The notes below the pieces were generated by a model. The model saw only the letters and a list, made by a program, of their open reading frames with translations. It did not search any database and was not told where the DNA came from. Shown here piece after piece: positions 34,635-44,247 of a DNA stretch of 64,000 nucleotides. Origin of the DNA: Vibrio diabolicus (GTDB taxonomy: Bacteria; Pseudomonadota; Gammaproteobacteria; Enterobacterales; Vibrionaceae); NCBI GenBank assembly GCA_001048675.1, contig CCKK01000020.1, forward strand, positions 682,001 to 746,000, in the 5' to 3' direction. Positions within the stretch are counted from its first letter, which is position 1; every line of letters begins with the position of its first letter. The position numbers were made by a program, and so were the translations under genes.

Positions 34635-34662
34635 TCGAATGACTGATTAGACAACCGATATA

Positions 34663-34690
34663 CAAAAGGCGCTCATTGAGCGCCTTTTTT
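34663..34690 (+). terminator. Terminator of fabV
   Basis: AAAGGCGCTC/GAGCGCCTTT with ATT loop plus T6, at 28 nt past the stop codon. Confidence 0.93.
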
Positions 34691-34710
34691 GCTTTCATCA
34701 GTCAAAGTTA

Positions 34711-36393
34711 TTAACTTAATATTATCAGGATTGTACCTGCCAACGTCATCAGAATATTGGCAATCGCATAGGTACCCGCATAGCCAAGAGCTGGGATGGT
34801 GGATTTAGCGTAGTCGTTGACGACATCCATAGCTGGGGCACAAGTTCGGGCACCAATAATGGCACCGAAGAGCAGGGCACGGTTCATCTTGAGTATGTGT
34901 GCGCCCACTAAATAGGCCAATACCACAGGCACAACACTAACAATGAATGCTAAACCAATCACTTTTGGACCAACTTGAGTCAAGTGCTCGAACATCTTTC
35001 CGCCTGCACTTAGACCTATTCCCACCATAAAGAACATCAAACCCAAATCTTTGACCATATTCAGCGCCCCCTGCGGGACATAGCCGAAAGTAGGGTGATT
35101 TGCTCGTAAGAAACCAAGTGTAATACCAGATAACAAAAGACCTACCGCGTTACCCAAGCTGAACGAAACCTGGCCGAATGTCATGGTGATGAGGCCAAAC
35201 AGAATACCCAAAATAAAGAAGCTGCAAAAAGCGAGTAAATCGGCCATTTGACTGTGGATCGAGATGAAACCGATTTTTTCCGCGAGTCCATGTACTCGGC
35301 TTTTCTCGCCGCTCACCTGAAGGACGTCACCTTTAGCGAGCACAATGTCTAAGTCCATCGGCATTTCTATTTGCGCACGTACCACGCGGTTTAAGAAACA
35401 GCCAAACTCAGATAAGTTTAAATCAGATAAACGCTTGCCTGCGATAGCGTCACTTTTTACGACAATTTCTTCTTCAACGATGCGCAAATCAAGCAAGTTA
35501 CGATCAAATACTTCTTTTCCGTTGCGGAAGCTAGGATCCAAGCGAGCATGGCTATCAGGGAAGCCAACCAGTGCAATTTCATCACCCTCTTGCAAAATGG
35601 CATCACCATCTGGATGGGCGAGAATACCGTTACGGCGGATTCGCTCAATGTAACAGCCAGTTTGACGATAAATGCCCAGTTCACGCAAGTTCTTGCCGTC
35701 AGTCCAGTCAATCAATTCTGGGCCGACTCGGTAAGCACGAATAATCGGTAAGTACACTTTTCTTTGGCTTGAATTTCCAAGGCCACGTTCTTGAGCAATT
35801 TGCTGCGCAGAATCAGACAGGTTCTGCTTCTGTAGTTTTGGCAACAGCTTCGCGAACATGATCATGCTTATTAGGCCGACCAGATAAGCCATCGCGTAAC
35901 CTACAGATAGATTTTCTAATACCAAAGAAAAATCCATATTGCGCGGTATAGTCGCAAGGCCAGAGTTAAGAGCGTCTTGTGCACCAACCAGTACAGGTGT
36001 AGCTGTCAACGCGCCAGCCATCATACCGGCTGACAAGCCAAAATCGAGGCCGAAATAGTGGCTCAAGCCATACGTTAAGCTGACTGCGGAGACGAGAACG
36101 GTCATACTTAAAATAAAGTAATGCTTACCATCTCTGAAGAATATGCCAAAAAAGTTTGGTCCAGCTTCAATGCCAACGCAATAGATAAACAGCATAAAGC
36201 CAATGGTTAATGCTTCTGCATTGAATGAGAAGCCAAGGTGACCCATTACCAACGAGGTAATTAGAACGCCTATGGAGTTGCCTAGTTGTAATTTGCCAAA
36301 TCGGATTTTTCCGATGGCAAGGCCAATGGCTAATACGACGAAGATTAGAAGGATAGGGTTTTGCTCAAGAAGGTATACGACGTCTATGTTCAC
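34711..36393 (-). CDS. YbjL-like aspartate:alanine exchanger family transporter
   Basis: The start is placed at GTG 36393 ([13 protein letters not shown]), giving 560 residues, the usual family length (E. coli YbjL 561). An upstream TTG at 36420 adds nine residues. Ten or more TM helices are split by two cytoplasmic TrkA-C (RCK_C) domains: INCELY-like region with [31 protein letters not shown] and a second with [16 protein letters not shown] [12 protein letters not shown]. The second half has [15 protein letters not shown] and [13 protein letters not shown]. Members are putative transporters of unknown substrate. It lies immediately downstream of grxA, as in E. coli. Confidence 0.87.
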   Translation of the reverse strand: MNIDVVYLLEQNPILLIFVVLAIGLAIGKIRFGKLQLGNSIGVLITSLVMGHLGFSFNAEALTIGFMLFIYCVGIEAGPNFFGIFFRDGKHYFILSMTVLVSAVSLTYGLSHYFGLDFGLSAGMMAGALTATPVLVGAQDALNSGLATIPRNMDFSLVLENLSVGYAMAYLVGLISMIMFAKLLPKLQKQNLSDSAQQIAQERGLGNSSQRKVYLPIIRAYRVGPELIDWTDGKNLRELGIYRQTGCYIERIRRNGILAHPDGDAILQEGDEIALVGFPDSHARLDPSFRNGKEVFDRNLLDLRIVEEEIVVKSDAIAGKRLSDLNLSEFGCFLNRVVRAQIEMPMDLDIVLAKGDVLQVSGEKSRVHGLAEKIGFISIHSQMADLLAFCSFFILGILFGLITMTFGQVSFSLGNAVGLLLSGITLGFLRANHPTFGYVPQGALNMVKDLGLMFFMVGIGLSAGGKMFEHLTQVGPKVIGLAFIVSVVPVVLAYLVGAHILKMNRALLFGAIIGARTCAPAMDVVNDYAKSTIPALGYAGTYAIANILMTLAGTILIILS

Positions 36394-36524
36394 TGTGTGG
36401 CTCGGTAAAGTGTGTGCCAAAAAGATTAAGAATTGCGAATTGTAACTAAATATAGAAAAAAGATAAGTGAATTTTTTTAGGTTTTACCATTAGTTGACGT
36501 AAGGTAATAACCAACTGAAAAATA

Positions 36525-36549
36525 ATAAAAAAGCCGCATGAAGCGGCTT
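36525..36549 (-). terminator. Terminator of grxA
   Basis: AAGCCGC/GCGGCTT with ATGAA loop; on the minus strand followed by T6. It separates grxA from ybjL, so the two have separate transcripts or are attenuated. Confidence 0.85.
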
Positions 36550-36567
36550 TCTTAAAAACTGTCTTTA

Positions 36568-36834
36568 TTATTCGTCAAATAGACCTAGGTGCTCTTTCGC
36601 GTATGCTTCGAACTCGTCGCAGCCACCGATGTGCTCTTGGTCGATAAAGATTTGAGGAACAGTTTCAACTGGTTTACCAACTGTTTTCTCAAGATCTGCT
36701 TTAGAAATGCCTTCAGCATGGATATCAACGTAACGGTAGTTGAAGTCGTCACGCTTCGCTTTTAGCGTTTCTGCGTGTTCTTTTGCACGAACACAGAAAG
36801 GACATGCAGGGCGACCAAAGATAACAACGAACAT
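36568..36834 (-). CDS. grxA: Glutaredoxin 1
   Basis: The start is at ATG 36834 (after TTAGGAG; the upstream extension of the frame is not coding). The 88-residue protein has the dithiol active site CPFC near residues 11-14 (FGRPACPFCVRAKEHAE), the cis-proline motif ETVPQIFIDQEHIGG and a GCDEFEAY helix, all typical of GrxA (E. coli 85 residues). It reduces ribonucleotide reductase and mixed disulfides with glutathione. Confidence 0.95.
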   Translation of the reverse strand: MFVVIFGRPACPFCVRAKEHAETLKAKRDDFNYRYVDIHAEGISKADLEKTVGKPVETVPQIFIDQEHIGGCDEFEAYAKEHLGLFDE

Positions 36835-37127
36835 AATCTTATTTCTCCTAAATCTATTCTTTTTTGAAAGCGTACAAAACATAGCGGCTGAGTGCGCTCT
36901 CTTTTGTTGCAGTAACTATGCCCGATCCAGATACGGAAATAAAGCGGCAATTACCTCTTGGTTCTATAGGTGAAATCTATCGAATAAAAACTAAACGCGC
37001 TCCCTTATTCTATGGCTCTAAAGTATGTGAAGTGACGCAATAAAAAACATACATTTTAAGGGGGTAATGATGGCAAGGTGGAATTGGTCAATTTTTTTTA
37101 TTCAAAAACATAGCAATCTAATCTGGC

Positions 37128-37193
37128 TATACGCAAATGACTTCAACTCTTACATAAGTGTTAAATCAGAGGGCAAGAGGTTATTTGGGTATA
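37128..37193. repeat. Palindromic element, copy 2 (TATACGCAAATGACTT...AGGTTATTTGGGTATA)
   Basis: Right arm AGGTTATTTGGGTATA (37178-37193) differs by one base from the right arm of copy 1 (10641-10656). The left arm (37128-37143) is its inverted repeat with three mismatches. The 34-nt central spacer is unrelated to the spacer of copy 1. It ends 19 nt before the alcohol dehydrogenase start. The rest of the 36835-37212 gap should hold the grxA and dehydrogenase promoters. Confidence 0.6.
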
Positions 37194-37212
37194 TTATTTT
37201 GGGAGGATGTGT

Positions 37213-38457
37213 ATGTTTCAGTTTATGACTGCAACAAGGATTATATTTGGTGAAGGTGCACTTCAGTCTTCATTATCCGTTATCAACCAATTTGGCTACA
37301 GTGTTTTGCTGGTAACCGGGAAGGATACCCAACGAGCCACGCCCATCATTAACTACCTTAAAGCTCAAAATATGCGTTACCAACACGTAGCAATCAATGG
37401 CGAACCTTATATCACAATGGTAGAAGAGACCGCGGTACTCGGTAGAAAATTCCAGCCTGATATGGTGATTGCTATTGGCGGTGGCAGTGTCATCGATATG
37501 GGTAAAGCTCTAGCCGCTATTATTCCTAATCAAGGCAATGTTTACGACTACGTCGAGGTGGTAGGAAGAAACGTACCATTAAAGGCAAAACCTCTTCATT
37601 TTATTGCAATTCCTACGACAGCAAGCACGGGTTCAGAGGTAACCCGAAATGCGGTGTTGAAGTCTGGACAAGATAAAGTGAAAGTGAGTCTTCGAAGCCC
37701 TGATATGCTGGCAGACGTTGCCATTGTGGATCCGACGCTCACATATGGAACCGATCAATACACATCCGGGCGTGGCGCGATGGATGCGTTCACTCATTTG
37801 ATGGAAGCGTATGTGTGTGGTGAGCCAAACCCTCTTACAGATATGGTGTGCGAAGAGGGACTTCGTCGTTTAAGCCGTTCAGTGATTGCTGCTTGTAAGC
37901 AAGATAATCATAAGGCTCGGTCGGATTTATCGTTCGCTGCGTTGCTTGGTGGTATGGCCATAACTAATGCCAAATTAGGTGCTGCGCATGGGCTTGCGTC
38001 GGCGTTAGGAGGTAAGTTAGATGCACCCCACAGCGTGATCACGGCGCGTCTTGCACCGCACGTGATGCAGGAAAATATTAACGCCGCGAAGCTCGCTGGC
38101 AGGAATGATGTGATAAGTCGTTATCGTAAACTTGCCCAATTGGTTACCGATCGTGCGAACGCGAATGAGCACGATGGGGTTCTTTGGGTAAATATGGTGT
38201 TAGATAAGTTAGCGTTGCCGTTACTTGGCCAATTCGGAGTATGCCAAACTTCTTTTGAACAAGTGGCGAACGATGCGCTTAAGTCGATGGCGATCAAAGG
38301 CAACCCGCTACCCCTTAATCAGGAACGTTTGATATACATATTGCAGCAAGTCTGTGATTGCAGTGGAGAGTGTGTGGCAGAGAGCACACAACACGTGAGC
38401 TCTGTAGAAGTGCTTGAATCAAGAACGGACTTATCGAGTGTGAACGACTTGGGTTGA
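37213..38457 (+). CDS. Iron-containing alcohol dehydrogenase
   Basis: Start at the third codon of the frame (ATG 37213): GGGAGG stands 6 nt before it, so the ATG at 37207 is too close. The 414-residue protein has the NAD-binding GGGSVIDMGKALAAI, PTTASTGSEVTRNAVL and metal-ligand region: DAFTHLMEAYVCGEPNP, GAAHGLASALGG and APHSVITARLAPHVMQ, giving the Asp/His/His/His set of the Fe-ADH family. A Cys-rich tail (CDCSGECVAE) is unusual. Substrate cannot be assigned; family members reduce aldehydes or oxidise 1,3-propanediol-like alcohols. Monocistronic. Confidence 0.88.
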   Translation: MFQFMTATRIIFGEGALQSSLSVINQFGYSVLLVTGKDTQRATPIINYLKAQNMRYQHVAINGEPYITMVEETAVLGRKFQPDMVIAIGGGSVIDMGKALAAIIPNQGNVYDYVEVVGRNVPLKAKPLHFIAIPTTASTGSEVTRNAVLKSGQDKVKVSLRSPDMLADVAIVDPTLTYGTDQYTSGRGAMDAFTHLMEAYVCGEPNPLTDMVCEEGLRRLSRSVIAACKQDNHKARSDLSFAALLGGMAITNAKLGAAHGLASALGGKLDAPHSVITARLAPHVMQENINAAKLAGRNDVISRYRKLAQLVTDRANANEHDGVLWVNMVLDKLALPLLGQFGVCQTSFEQVANDALKSMAIKGNPLPLNQERLIYILQQVCDCSGECVAESTQHVSSVEVLESRTDLSSVNDLG

Positions 38458-38479
38458 TGTATTGATCTAAAGCACATTG

Positions 38480-38509
38480 AAAAAAGGGGGAGCGTCGAGC
38501 TCCCCTTTA
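38480..38509. terminator. Bidirectional terminator between the alcohol dehydrogenase gene and hexR
   Basis: GGGGAGC/GCTCCCC with loop GTCGA. On the minus strand it is followed by T6, on the plus by TTTATT. It ends both convergent genes. Confidence 0.87.
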
Positions 38510-38535
38510 TTAAATCTTTCACTAAACAGCAGGAC

Positions 38536-39390
38536 TTAGTACTGACTTAGCTTGTCATAGCGACTGTCTTTCAACGCATCTTTTACGCGTTTTAGGTTCT
38601 CACGGAAACCTGTACCACGGCGGAGTGTGAAGCCAGTTGCCAGTACATCAATCACCGTCATCTGTACAACTCGACTCGCCATTGGCATATAAACGTCGGT
38701 ATCTTCAGGAATATCAAGCGTAATAGCGAGTGAACTTGCCTTTTCTAGCGGTGAGTCCTTTGCTGTAATCGCAATGACCGTCGCGCCGTTTTCACGAGCA
38801 AGGTTTGCTATTTCGACCTGACTCTTCGTTCGACCTGTGTGAGAAATAAGAACCACAACATCATTATCACTGCAGTTAATACAACTCATGCGCTGCATGA
38901 CAATGTCTTCAAAACAAGTAATTGGAATGTTAAAGCGAATAAACTTGTTTTGTGCGTCTCGGGCTACAGAAGATGATGCACCAAGGCCAAAGAATGAAAT
39001 GCGCTTCGCTTGCGTTAGCAAATCGACCGCACGGTTCACTTGCATTGGATCTAGGCTGTTTTTCGCGACATCTAAACACGCCATGGTCGATTCGAAAATC
39101 TTATGGGTGTACGCGTCTGGGCCATCGTCTTCTTCCACGTTACGGTTAACGTAAGGGGTACCATTGGCTAGGCTCTGTGCCAAGTGAAGCTTAAAATCTG
39201 GAAAGCCCTTGGTGTCCAGACGACGACAGAAGCGGTTTACAGTGGGCTCACTAACATCAGCCATTTTAGCCAACGTTGCAATGCTTGAATGAATTGCAGT
39301 TTGTGGAGACGCCATAATTACTTCCGCAACTTTGCGCTCTGACTTACTGAAATTCTCCAGGTTTTTTTGAATTTTTTCTAATGTATTCAT
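38536..39390 (-). CDS. hexR: HexR, RpiR-family regulator of central carbon metabolism
   Basis: The 284-residue protein starts at ATG 39390 (MNTLEKIQKNLENFSKSERKVAEVI). The N-terminal HTH_6 domain contains ATLAKMADVSEPTVNRFCRRL; the C-terminal SIS domain contains KRISFFGLGASSSVA and VLISHTGRTKSQVEIANLARENGATVIAITA. The sequence matches what I recall of E. coli HexR very closely. HexR senses 2-keto-3-deoxy-6-phosphogluconate and controls Entner-Doudoroff and glycolytic genes. It lies downstream of panP on the same strand but with a 313-bp gap containing a strong inverted repeat, so it probably has its own promoter. Confidence 0.93.
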   Translation of the reverse strand: MNTLEKIQKNLENFSKSERKVAEVIMASPQTAIHSSIATLAKMADVSEPTVNRFCRRLDTKGFPDFKLHLAQSLANGTPYVNRNVEEDDGPDAYTHKIFESTMACLDVAKNSLDPMQVNRAVDLLTQAKRISFFGLGASSSVARDAQNKFIRFNIPITCFEDIVMQRMSCINCSDNDVVVLISHTGRTKSQVEIANLARENGATVIAITAKDSPLEKASSLAITLDIPEDTDVYMPMASRVVQMTVIDVLATGFTLRRGTGFRENLKRVKDALKDSRYDKLSQY

Positions 39391-39648
39391 AGTGTTCACG
39401 AGGGTATAGAGAACAACTCGCTGGCTCTGTTAACGAAAGGAAACACGAAGATTCCAGAGTAGAGTGGGGCGTTAACGAAAACAACCAGCGCCATAGAATC
39501 AGTATAAACCTGATCTTCAATCAGTCTAAACCAATAACGGATACTATTTAGTGAGAATTTGACAGGCCTCAAACAAAATGTTGTAAAAACTACAGAATTG
39601 GATGTGTAATCGATGTTTTGTTGCGCCAGTCGCACGAGAATGATGTTT

Positions 39649-39693
39649 GAGTTACATCAAAAACGAAAAAAAATTTACAAATTGATGTAACTC
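39649..39693. other. Perfect 12-bp inverted repeat between panP and hexR
   Basis: GAGTTACATCAA (39649-39660) and TTGATGTAACTC (39682-39693) are perfect inverted repeats separated by 21 AT-rich nt, 10 nt beyond the panP stop. No T-run follows on the minus strand. It may be an mRNA 3'-end structure of panP or a regulator site in the hexR promoter region. In the rest of the gap a TGTA-AAAAC-TACA dyad (39579-39591) is visible, loosely like a HexR box but two bases short. Confidence 0.5.
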
Positions 39694-39703
39694 TTTCGGG
39701 CCA

Positions 39704-41350
39704 TTAAGACGATTGGATATTAGTGACCACCTGCTGAATTCTTTCCATCAAATTTGGTGCTTGCTTGGCGATTTCACGCTGTTCATCAAGCACCGAACTC
39801 AAAATCTCTTTGGTCGTCAGCGGATTAGCCAAAACCACTCGGAACACAATCGTGTTCATGCGCTGCCATTGGTCTGGGTTCAGTCTTGTACGTGAAACAA
39901 ACGATTTGCCCGTTTCGCGCTGACGCTTTTGAATAAACTGTGTTAATTCATTAATCAGTTCATTCAGTTGTTCTTTTTGTGAACCTTCCGCTTTTGCTAA
40001 TGCCTCACGGATGAATGGCGGCAAGTAGCGGTATGTGAGCAGACAAAGCTCTGGTTCAGAAACCAACTCGAAATCATCTTGCTGCTTGATTAAATCCGCA
40101 AAGTAGCGAGCTTTTTCAATGCTTTGGTCTATCAGCAGCTCATAGCCTGGGCGGCTGATGATGTGCATTGCGGCATAGACCAACATTGCCATGCCTGAAC
40201 GAGAGCCTTCTAATGTATGACTGCCTAGGTCTTTTGAGCCTTTACGCAAGATATATTGAGCGTGATGCTCTATGGATTTCATTGCGTCAGGGTCTTTGAA
40301 CAGAACCATACCAGCGCCCATCGGGATGTAGAGTTGCTTGTGCGCATCAATGGTTACTGAGTCTGCCATTTCCACACCGTTAAGAAGGTGACGGTGGTGA
40401 TTAGACATAAGTGTTGCGCCACCCCATGCGGCATCCACATGGAAATGACAACCGTGAGCTTGGCAGACTTCTGCGATTTCAGGTAGCGGGTCGACATTAC
40501 CAGTCTCTGTTGTACCAGCTACACCAATAACAGCAATAGGCTTGATGTTTTGTTTCTCTAGTTCAACAATTTTCGCTTTAAGGTCGTCGACAATAATACG
40601 GTTGTTGGCATCTGTTTTAACCGCAACCAAGCCATCTTGACCTATACCTAGTACATCGGCTGCTTTCTTAAGGGAGTAGTGACCACGCTCAGACACCAAT
40701 ACCGCTAAGCCATCGTAGCCATAATGCTTCATGGCTTTAAATAGGCCTTCTTTCTCAACGCCTTTAAATGAACCATTGGCTCTTAAAGCCTTGTTACGTG
40801 CTACCCAAAGTGCAGTGATATTGGCAATGGTACCGCCGGAGCAAAATGCGCCCAATGAGTGGTTTGCGCTATGCATCCACTGATCGTAAAACGTATCGCT
40901 CTGACCATAGATCAAGCGATGTAGCATGCCCAAAACTTGACGTTCAAGCGGGGTAAAGGCTTTAGAAGTCTCTATCTTTACCAGGTTTTGGTTTAAGGCG
41001 ATCATGATCTTTGACAGTGGCATCAAGAAATAAGGCAGCGCCGATGTCATATGACCAATGAAGCTTGGTGAAGAAGTGTGAACGGAGTGCGACACCAAAG
41101 TGTCGAGTAAGTGTTCTGTATGATCTGACACGAACTCTGGCTGCTCAGGAATCTGAGCAGAAGAAAAGTCTTTTTCGATTTCGCGTAAAGGCTTTTCTTC
41201 TGCCACGATGTGTTCACGAAGAAATTGATTTAGATTTCGCGAGAGGCTCTCGTCAATTTTGGTTAACGTTGAGTCAGGACCTTCTGGGACAGTGAAGATC
41301 TTTAGCAAGCTCTCAAAGCTAACGTCAGCGGTTTTTTGTTCCTTAACCAT
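39704..41350 (-). CDS. panP: PLP-dependent aspartate 1-decarboxylase PanP
   Basis: This 548-residue protein is a group II PLP decarboxylase: SFIGHMTSALPYFLMPLSK, FCSGGTIANITALWVARN (phosphate-binding), HFHVDAAWGGATLMS, and the PLP lysine in SVTIDAHKQLYIPMGAG. Length and sequence fit the vibrio/Shewanella subfamily PanP, which supplies beta-alanine from aspartate for pantothenate synthesis in organisms lacking the pyruvoyl enzyme PanD. Older annotation as glutamate decarboxylase is common. No SD is evident at ATG 41350, but the N-terminus fits the family. Confidence 0.88.
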   Translation of the reverse strand: MVKEQKTADVSFESLLKIFTVPEGPDSTLTKIDESLSRNLNQFLREHIVAEEKPLREIEKDFSSAQIPEQPEFVSDHTEHLLDTLVSHSVHTSSPSFIGHMTSALPYFLMPLSKIMIALNQNLVKIETSKAFTPLERQVLGMLHRLIYGQSDTFYDQWMHSANHSLGAFCSGGTIANITALWVARNKALRANGSFKGVEKEGLFKAMKHYGYDGLAVLVSERGHYSLKKAADVLGIGQDGLVAVKTDANNRIIVDDLKAKIVELEKQNIKPIAVIGVAGTTETGNVDPLPEIAEVCQAHGCHFHVDAAWGGATLMSNHHRHLLNGVEMADSVTIDAHKQLYIPMGAGMVLFKDPDAMKSIEHHAQYILRKGSKDLGSHTLEGSRSGMAMLVYAAMHIISRPGYELLIDQSIEKARYFADLIKQQDDFELVSEPELCLLTYRYLPPFIREALAKAEGSQKEQLNELINELTQFIQKRQRETGKSFVSRTRLNPDQWQRMNTIVFRVVLANPLTTKEILSSVLDEQREIAKQAPNLMERIQQVVTNIQSS

Positions 41351-41400
41351 AGCAAAGAATCTTTGTAGTTATTTTGGTAATGCGAGCGGCACAATCTAAA

Positions 41401-41430
41401 CTAAAACGGGCGCAAAGTCCCGTTTTAATT
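41401..41430 (-). terminator. Probable terminator of the 170-residue protein gene
   Basis: AAAACGGG (41403-41410) and CCCGTTTT (41419-41426) form an 8-bp stem with an 8-nt loop; on the minus strand AGTTTAG follows. A second short dyad (CATTAAAA/TTTTAATG, 41482-41507) lies closer to the gene. Confidence 0.55.
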
Positions 41431-41549
41431 GTTGAAACCCATGTTGCTGAAATGAAAATTTTAGGTGAGGGCTACAATCTTCGCATTAAAAAATCGTTGA
41501 TTTTAATGTGTTAAAACACTCGGCGTTTTCGAGCATCCTCAACGATTAA

Positions 41550-42062
41550 TTAATCACACTTCTGCTTTTCAATCTTCTCTATTGACTGATTGTACTTATT
41601 AAGCGCGGTATCAATTTGTTGTGGATGGCTAAGCAGGTCGGCGAATGCTGAACGGAGTTCGTAGTTTTTTGGATGGTTAGTCGATTGACGGTCACTAAAC
41701 GTTTGTTTTGCGACTTCACCTAACTTATCACTTCGGCTTGCTAGCTGCTTAACGTCGTGTTGTTCCAGTTTTAGCCATGCTTCGATTGGCTGTTCTGTTG
41801 CAACACGGCTAGGATCGTTCTCTAGAAAATAGTGAACCGCTTCACGGTTTAATTCAAAGTGATGTTTACGGCCGTCCAAGAACCACTGGCTAACTTCTTT
41901 TAGATCTGGATACTGGGTAACCGTCAAATCAACAAGATCTTGATACCACTGTAGTGAGGCATCAACATAGCCGTCGTATTTGCTTGCAAGACATTGTTGA
42001 TCTGCGGCAAACGTAAAAGTTGAGCTTGTAGCGAGGAGCGCTGCAACGACAAAGCGTTTCAT
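41550..42062 (-). CDS. Hypothetical secreted protein (170 residues)
   Basis: There is a signal peptide (MKRFVVAALLATSSTFTFA), then a helical, charged mature protein with a Cys near each end (CLASKYDGYVDASLQWYQ at the N-terminus and KQKCD at the C-terminus) that could form a disulfide. I recognise no domain. The SD AAGGAAGAAG precedes ATG 42062. It is a single gene between lysO and panP. Likely periplasmic. Confidence 0.7.
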   Translation of the reverse strand: MKRFVVAALLATSSTFTFAADQQCLASKYDGYVDASLQWYQDLVDLTVTQYPDLKEVSQWFLDGRKHHFELNREAVHYFLENDPSRVATEQPIEAWLKLEQHDVKQLASRSDKLGEVAKQTFSDRQSTNHPKNYELRSAFADLLSHPQQIDTALNKYNQSIEKIEKQKCD

Positions 42063-42268
42063 TCTTCTTCCTTCTGGTTGTTATCCCTTTATTAACGCAA
42101 GGCACATAAGTTGATGTTTCACCCTTCTTTCTCTTTAGTCGTGATAAATCATTGGGCTAATTGATAAAAAGAAAGCGGATTATTGCCAAAATCTTGATCA
42201 CTTTGACGTTAACTGGGTATTTGAATTTTTGCCGTATTGTAATGGATGTTAAAGCGAAAACCTGAGAT

Positions 42269-43174
42269 CTAGCTAGCAAGTGATACAAAGAAAAGCATCA
42301 TAACTGGTACCAGTAAACTCAAAATAAACCCACTAACGATGGCGACTGGGACACAACGCACACCACCTGTAGTCTGAATAACAGGTAGGGTAAAGTCCAT
42401 TGCTGTTGCACCTGCATAACCAATTGCTGTGCACGGATAGCTGCGAATAAAGAGAGGAATGGCTACCAGCGCGACCAGCTCTCTCATCAATTCGATCAGG
42501 AAAGATGCTCCCCCAAACACGGGGCCAAAAGCGTCTCCCATCAAAATTCCTGCGAGTGAATACCAGCCAAAGCCTGAAGCCATCGCGAGGGCTTGATAGA
42601 GAGGAAGGTCCAAAAGTATCGCTGCAATAACGCCACCAAACATACATGTTGCGATCACAACTGCCGCAATGGCCATACCCTGTTTATTTAATAAAATTTG
42701 GCGAAGAGTAAGACCACTATTGCGAAGCTGAATACCAATAAAAAATAGGAGCAGGAAGAGTATCCATTCGCTCGCTGTATCCACCCAACTTAAATCGATG
42801 GGTAACAGCAGACCAACTACTAGCCCGCCACCAACGACAACAATCAGCTTTACTGACTCTAAAGCCATCGAGGATAGTGGCAGCTTCTTTTGATTCTGAT
42901 TGGTCTGGAGAGGAATAATCCTATCGATAATAGGCAGCGCTAACAGGTTACAGGTACTTAAACATAAAAAGAAAGTACTCGCATAGAGGAGAATACTCTG
43001 TAAGTTGCTACTTAAGTTATCGAGCGCTGCTAGGCTAAGTCCCATCAACGACAAAATGACGTAAATAAGGTAGGACGTTGATTGATTGATCTTCTCCAGT
43101 AACGAGGCTCGAGATATAGGAATTAGATACCCCACAACAAGTGGAGCGAAAATAAATAGCATCCCTGAGAACAT
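42269..43174 (-). CDS. lysO: LysO (YbjE) family lysine exporter
   Basis: The 301-residue protein has about eight TM helices and the LysO/DUF340 pattern. The N-terminal half starts MFSGMLFIFAPLVVGYLIPI. The C-terminal half has VKLIVVVGGGLVVGLLL, LLLFFIGIQLRNSG, MASGFGWYSLAGILMGDAFGPVFGGASFLIELMRE and YAGATAMDFTLPVIQTTGG, with the acidic residues required for export in E. coli LysO. It exports L-lysine and toxic analogues. No lysine riboswitch was seen in the 150 bp upstream. Monocistronic. Confidence 0.88.
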   Translation of the reverse strand: MFSGMLFIFAPLVVGYLIPISRASLLEKINQSTSYLIYVILSLMGLSLAALDNLSSNLQSILLYASTFFLCLSTCNLLALPIIDRIIPLQTNQNQKKLPLSSMALESVKLIVVVGGGLVVGLLLPIDLSWVDTASEWILFLLLFFIGIQLRNSGLTLRQILLNKQGMAIAAVVIATCMFGGVIAAILLDLPLYQALAMASGFGWYSLAGILMGDAFGPVFGGASFLIELMRELVALVAIPLFIRSYPCTAIGYAGATAMDFTLPVIQTTGGVRCVPVAIVSGFILSLLVPVMMLFFVSLAS

Positions 43175-43326
43175 AAAGCTCTATGATTCCTTTTTTGAGA
43201 TAATACCAACACACATAAATCAAATTATTTATCGGTTGAAATTAGAGAGATATTTCACCAAATACCAAACGCTGCTCAGCCTTGAGCGAATCGTTTATCG
43301 CGAATTAGGTGTGAGAAAACGATAAA

Positions 43327-44247
43327 TTACAAGCCGCTAGCACTTAGCACTGCACGTATTTGGTCATTGAAGTCAGTATCACTCATATTGCTGAGTTCAT
43401 ACAAGACCTCTGCACCTGTTAAGTTGAATTCAACTTCGTGTTCATCAATGCGTTCATCATGATTGCGGAACATCAATAGGTGATGCGCGATTCTTGCAAT
43501 GTCTAAATAACTTACTTCCGGTCGCGTTTGCTCGTACTTCTCGTTTGAGGAGACCTCTCTAAAGTCATTGTCAAATCCCCAGCGCTCGAGCACCAGTTTG
43601 CTTGTTGCTGAACAACGAGTTTGGAAGATTTGCAACGCAATTTCAGGATCTAGGTAATTGCCTCTATCTAAGTAAAGGTGGTACTCGTTAATTAGACAAA
43701 ACAAACCGATATCGGCTAGCAGACCAACCAGCAATGCTTTTTCTTGCTCCAAGTGCCCATAAGTACCTGGCTCGTGTTTACGAAACGATTGAACCAATAT
43801 CACCATGACGGCACCGAGTTCTCGGGATACCGCTGCACTTTTCACCAAGATGGCATTACATTCTTTGGTTAAATTTACTGAATGTTTAAGTTGTTCAATC
43901 GCTTGTGCGGTAACAATATCACGCACGCGCAGTATACCAAGGCGAGATACCGCGGTGGTTAAGTCGTTGCAGGTAATGTTTCTACGATTGAAAATTACAG
44001 AGTTTGCTACTCGCAGAACGACCGCCGCCAAGCCGGGATCTTCTAACAAACAGTTAGCAACATCTGAAATAGTGGTGTGTTCTTCGACACATAACTGCTG
44101 AATTTTAAGCACGACATCAGGAATAGGGGGTAATGAAATCTTACCCGTTGAGATGGACTGTTCTACCAGCTGAGCAAACTCGGATTCCAGTGCGTTTATA
44201 AGCTTATCTTTATTATTTGGCAGCCAAAAAAATGATAAATGTTCCAT
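43327..44247 (-). CDS. HDOD-domain protein
   Basis: The 306-residue protein has an HDOD domain, a non-catalytic relative of HD phosphohydrolases: SLPPIPDVVLKIQQLC, DPGLAAVVLRVANSVIFNRR, TAVSRLGILRVRDIV. At the expected HD doublet the sequence is GLLADIGLFC, so the histidine is replaced by alanine and catalysis is unlikely. HDOD proteins act in signalling (often with c-di-GMP or two-component systems). It lies between lysO and divergent tfoX. Confidence 0.87.
   Translation of the reverse strand: MEHLSFFWLPNNKDKLINALESEFAQLVEQSISTGKISLPPIPDVVLKIQQLCVEEHTTISDVANCLLEDPGLAAVVLRVANSVIFNRRNITCNDLTTAVSRLGILRVRDIVTAQAIEQLKHSVNLTKECNAILVKSAAVSRELGAVMVILVQSFRKHEPGTYGHLEQEKALLVGLLADIGLFCLINEYHLYLDRGNYLDPEIALQIFQTRCSATSKLVLERWGFDNDFREVSSNEKYEQTRPEVSYLDIARIAHHLLMFRNHDERIDEHEVEFNLTGAEVLYELSNMSDTDFNDQIRAVLSASGL

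Noticed and set aside
43086..43325. 79-codon plus-strand ORF across the lysO start region
   Set aside because: Overlaps the lysO 5' end on the opposite strand and has no SD.
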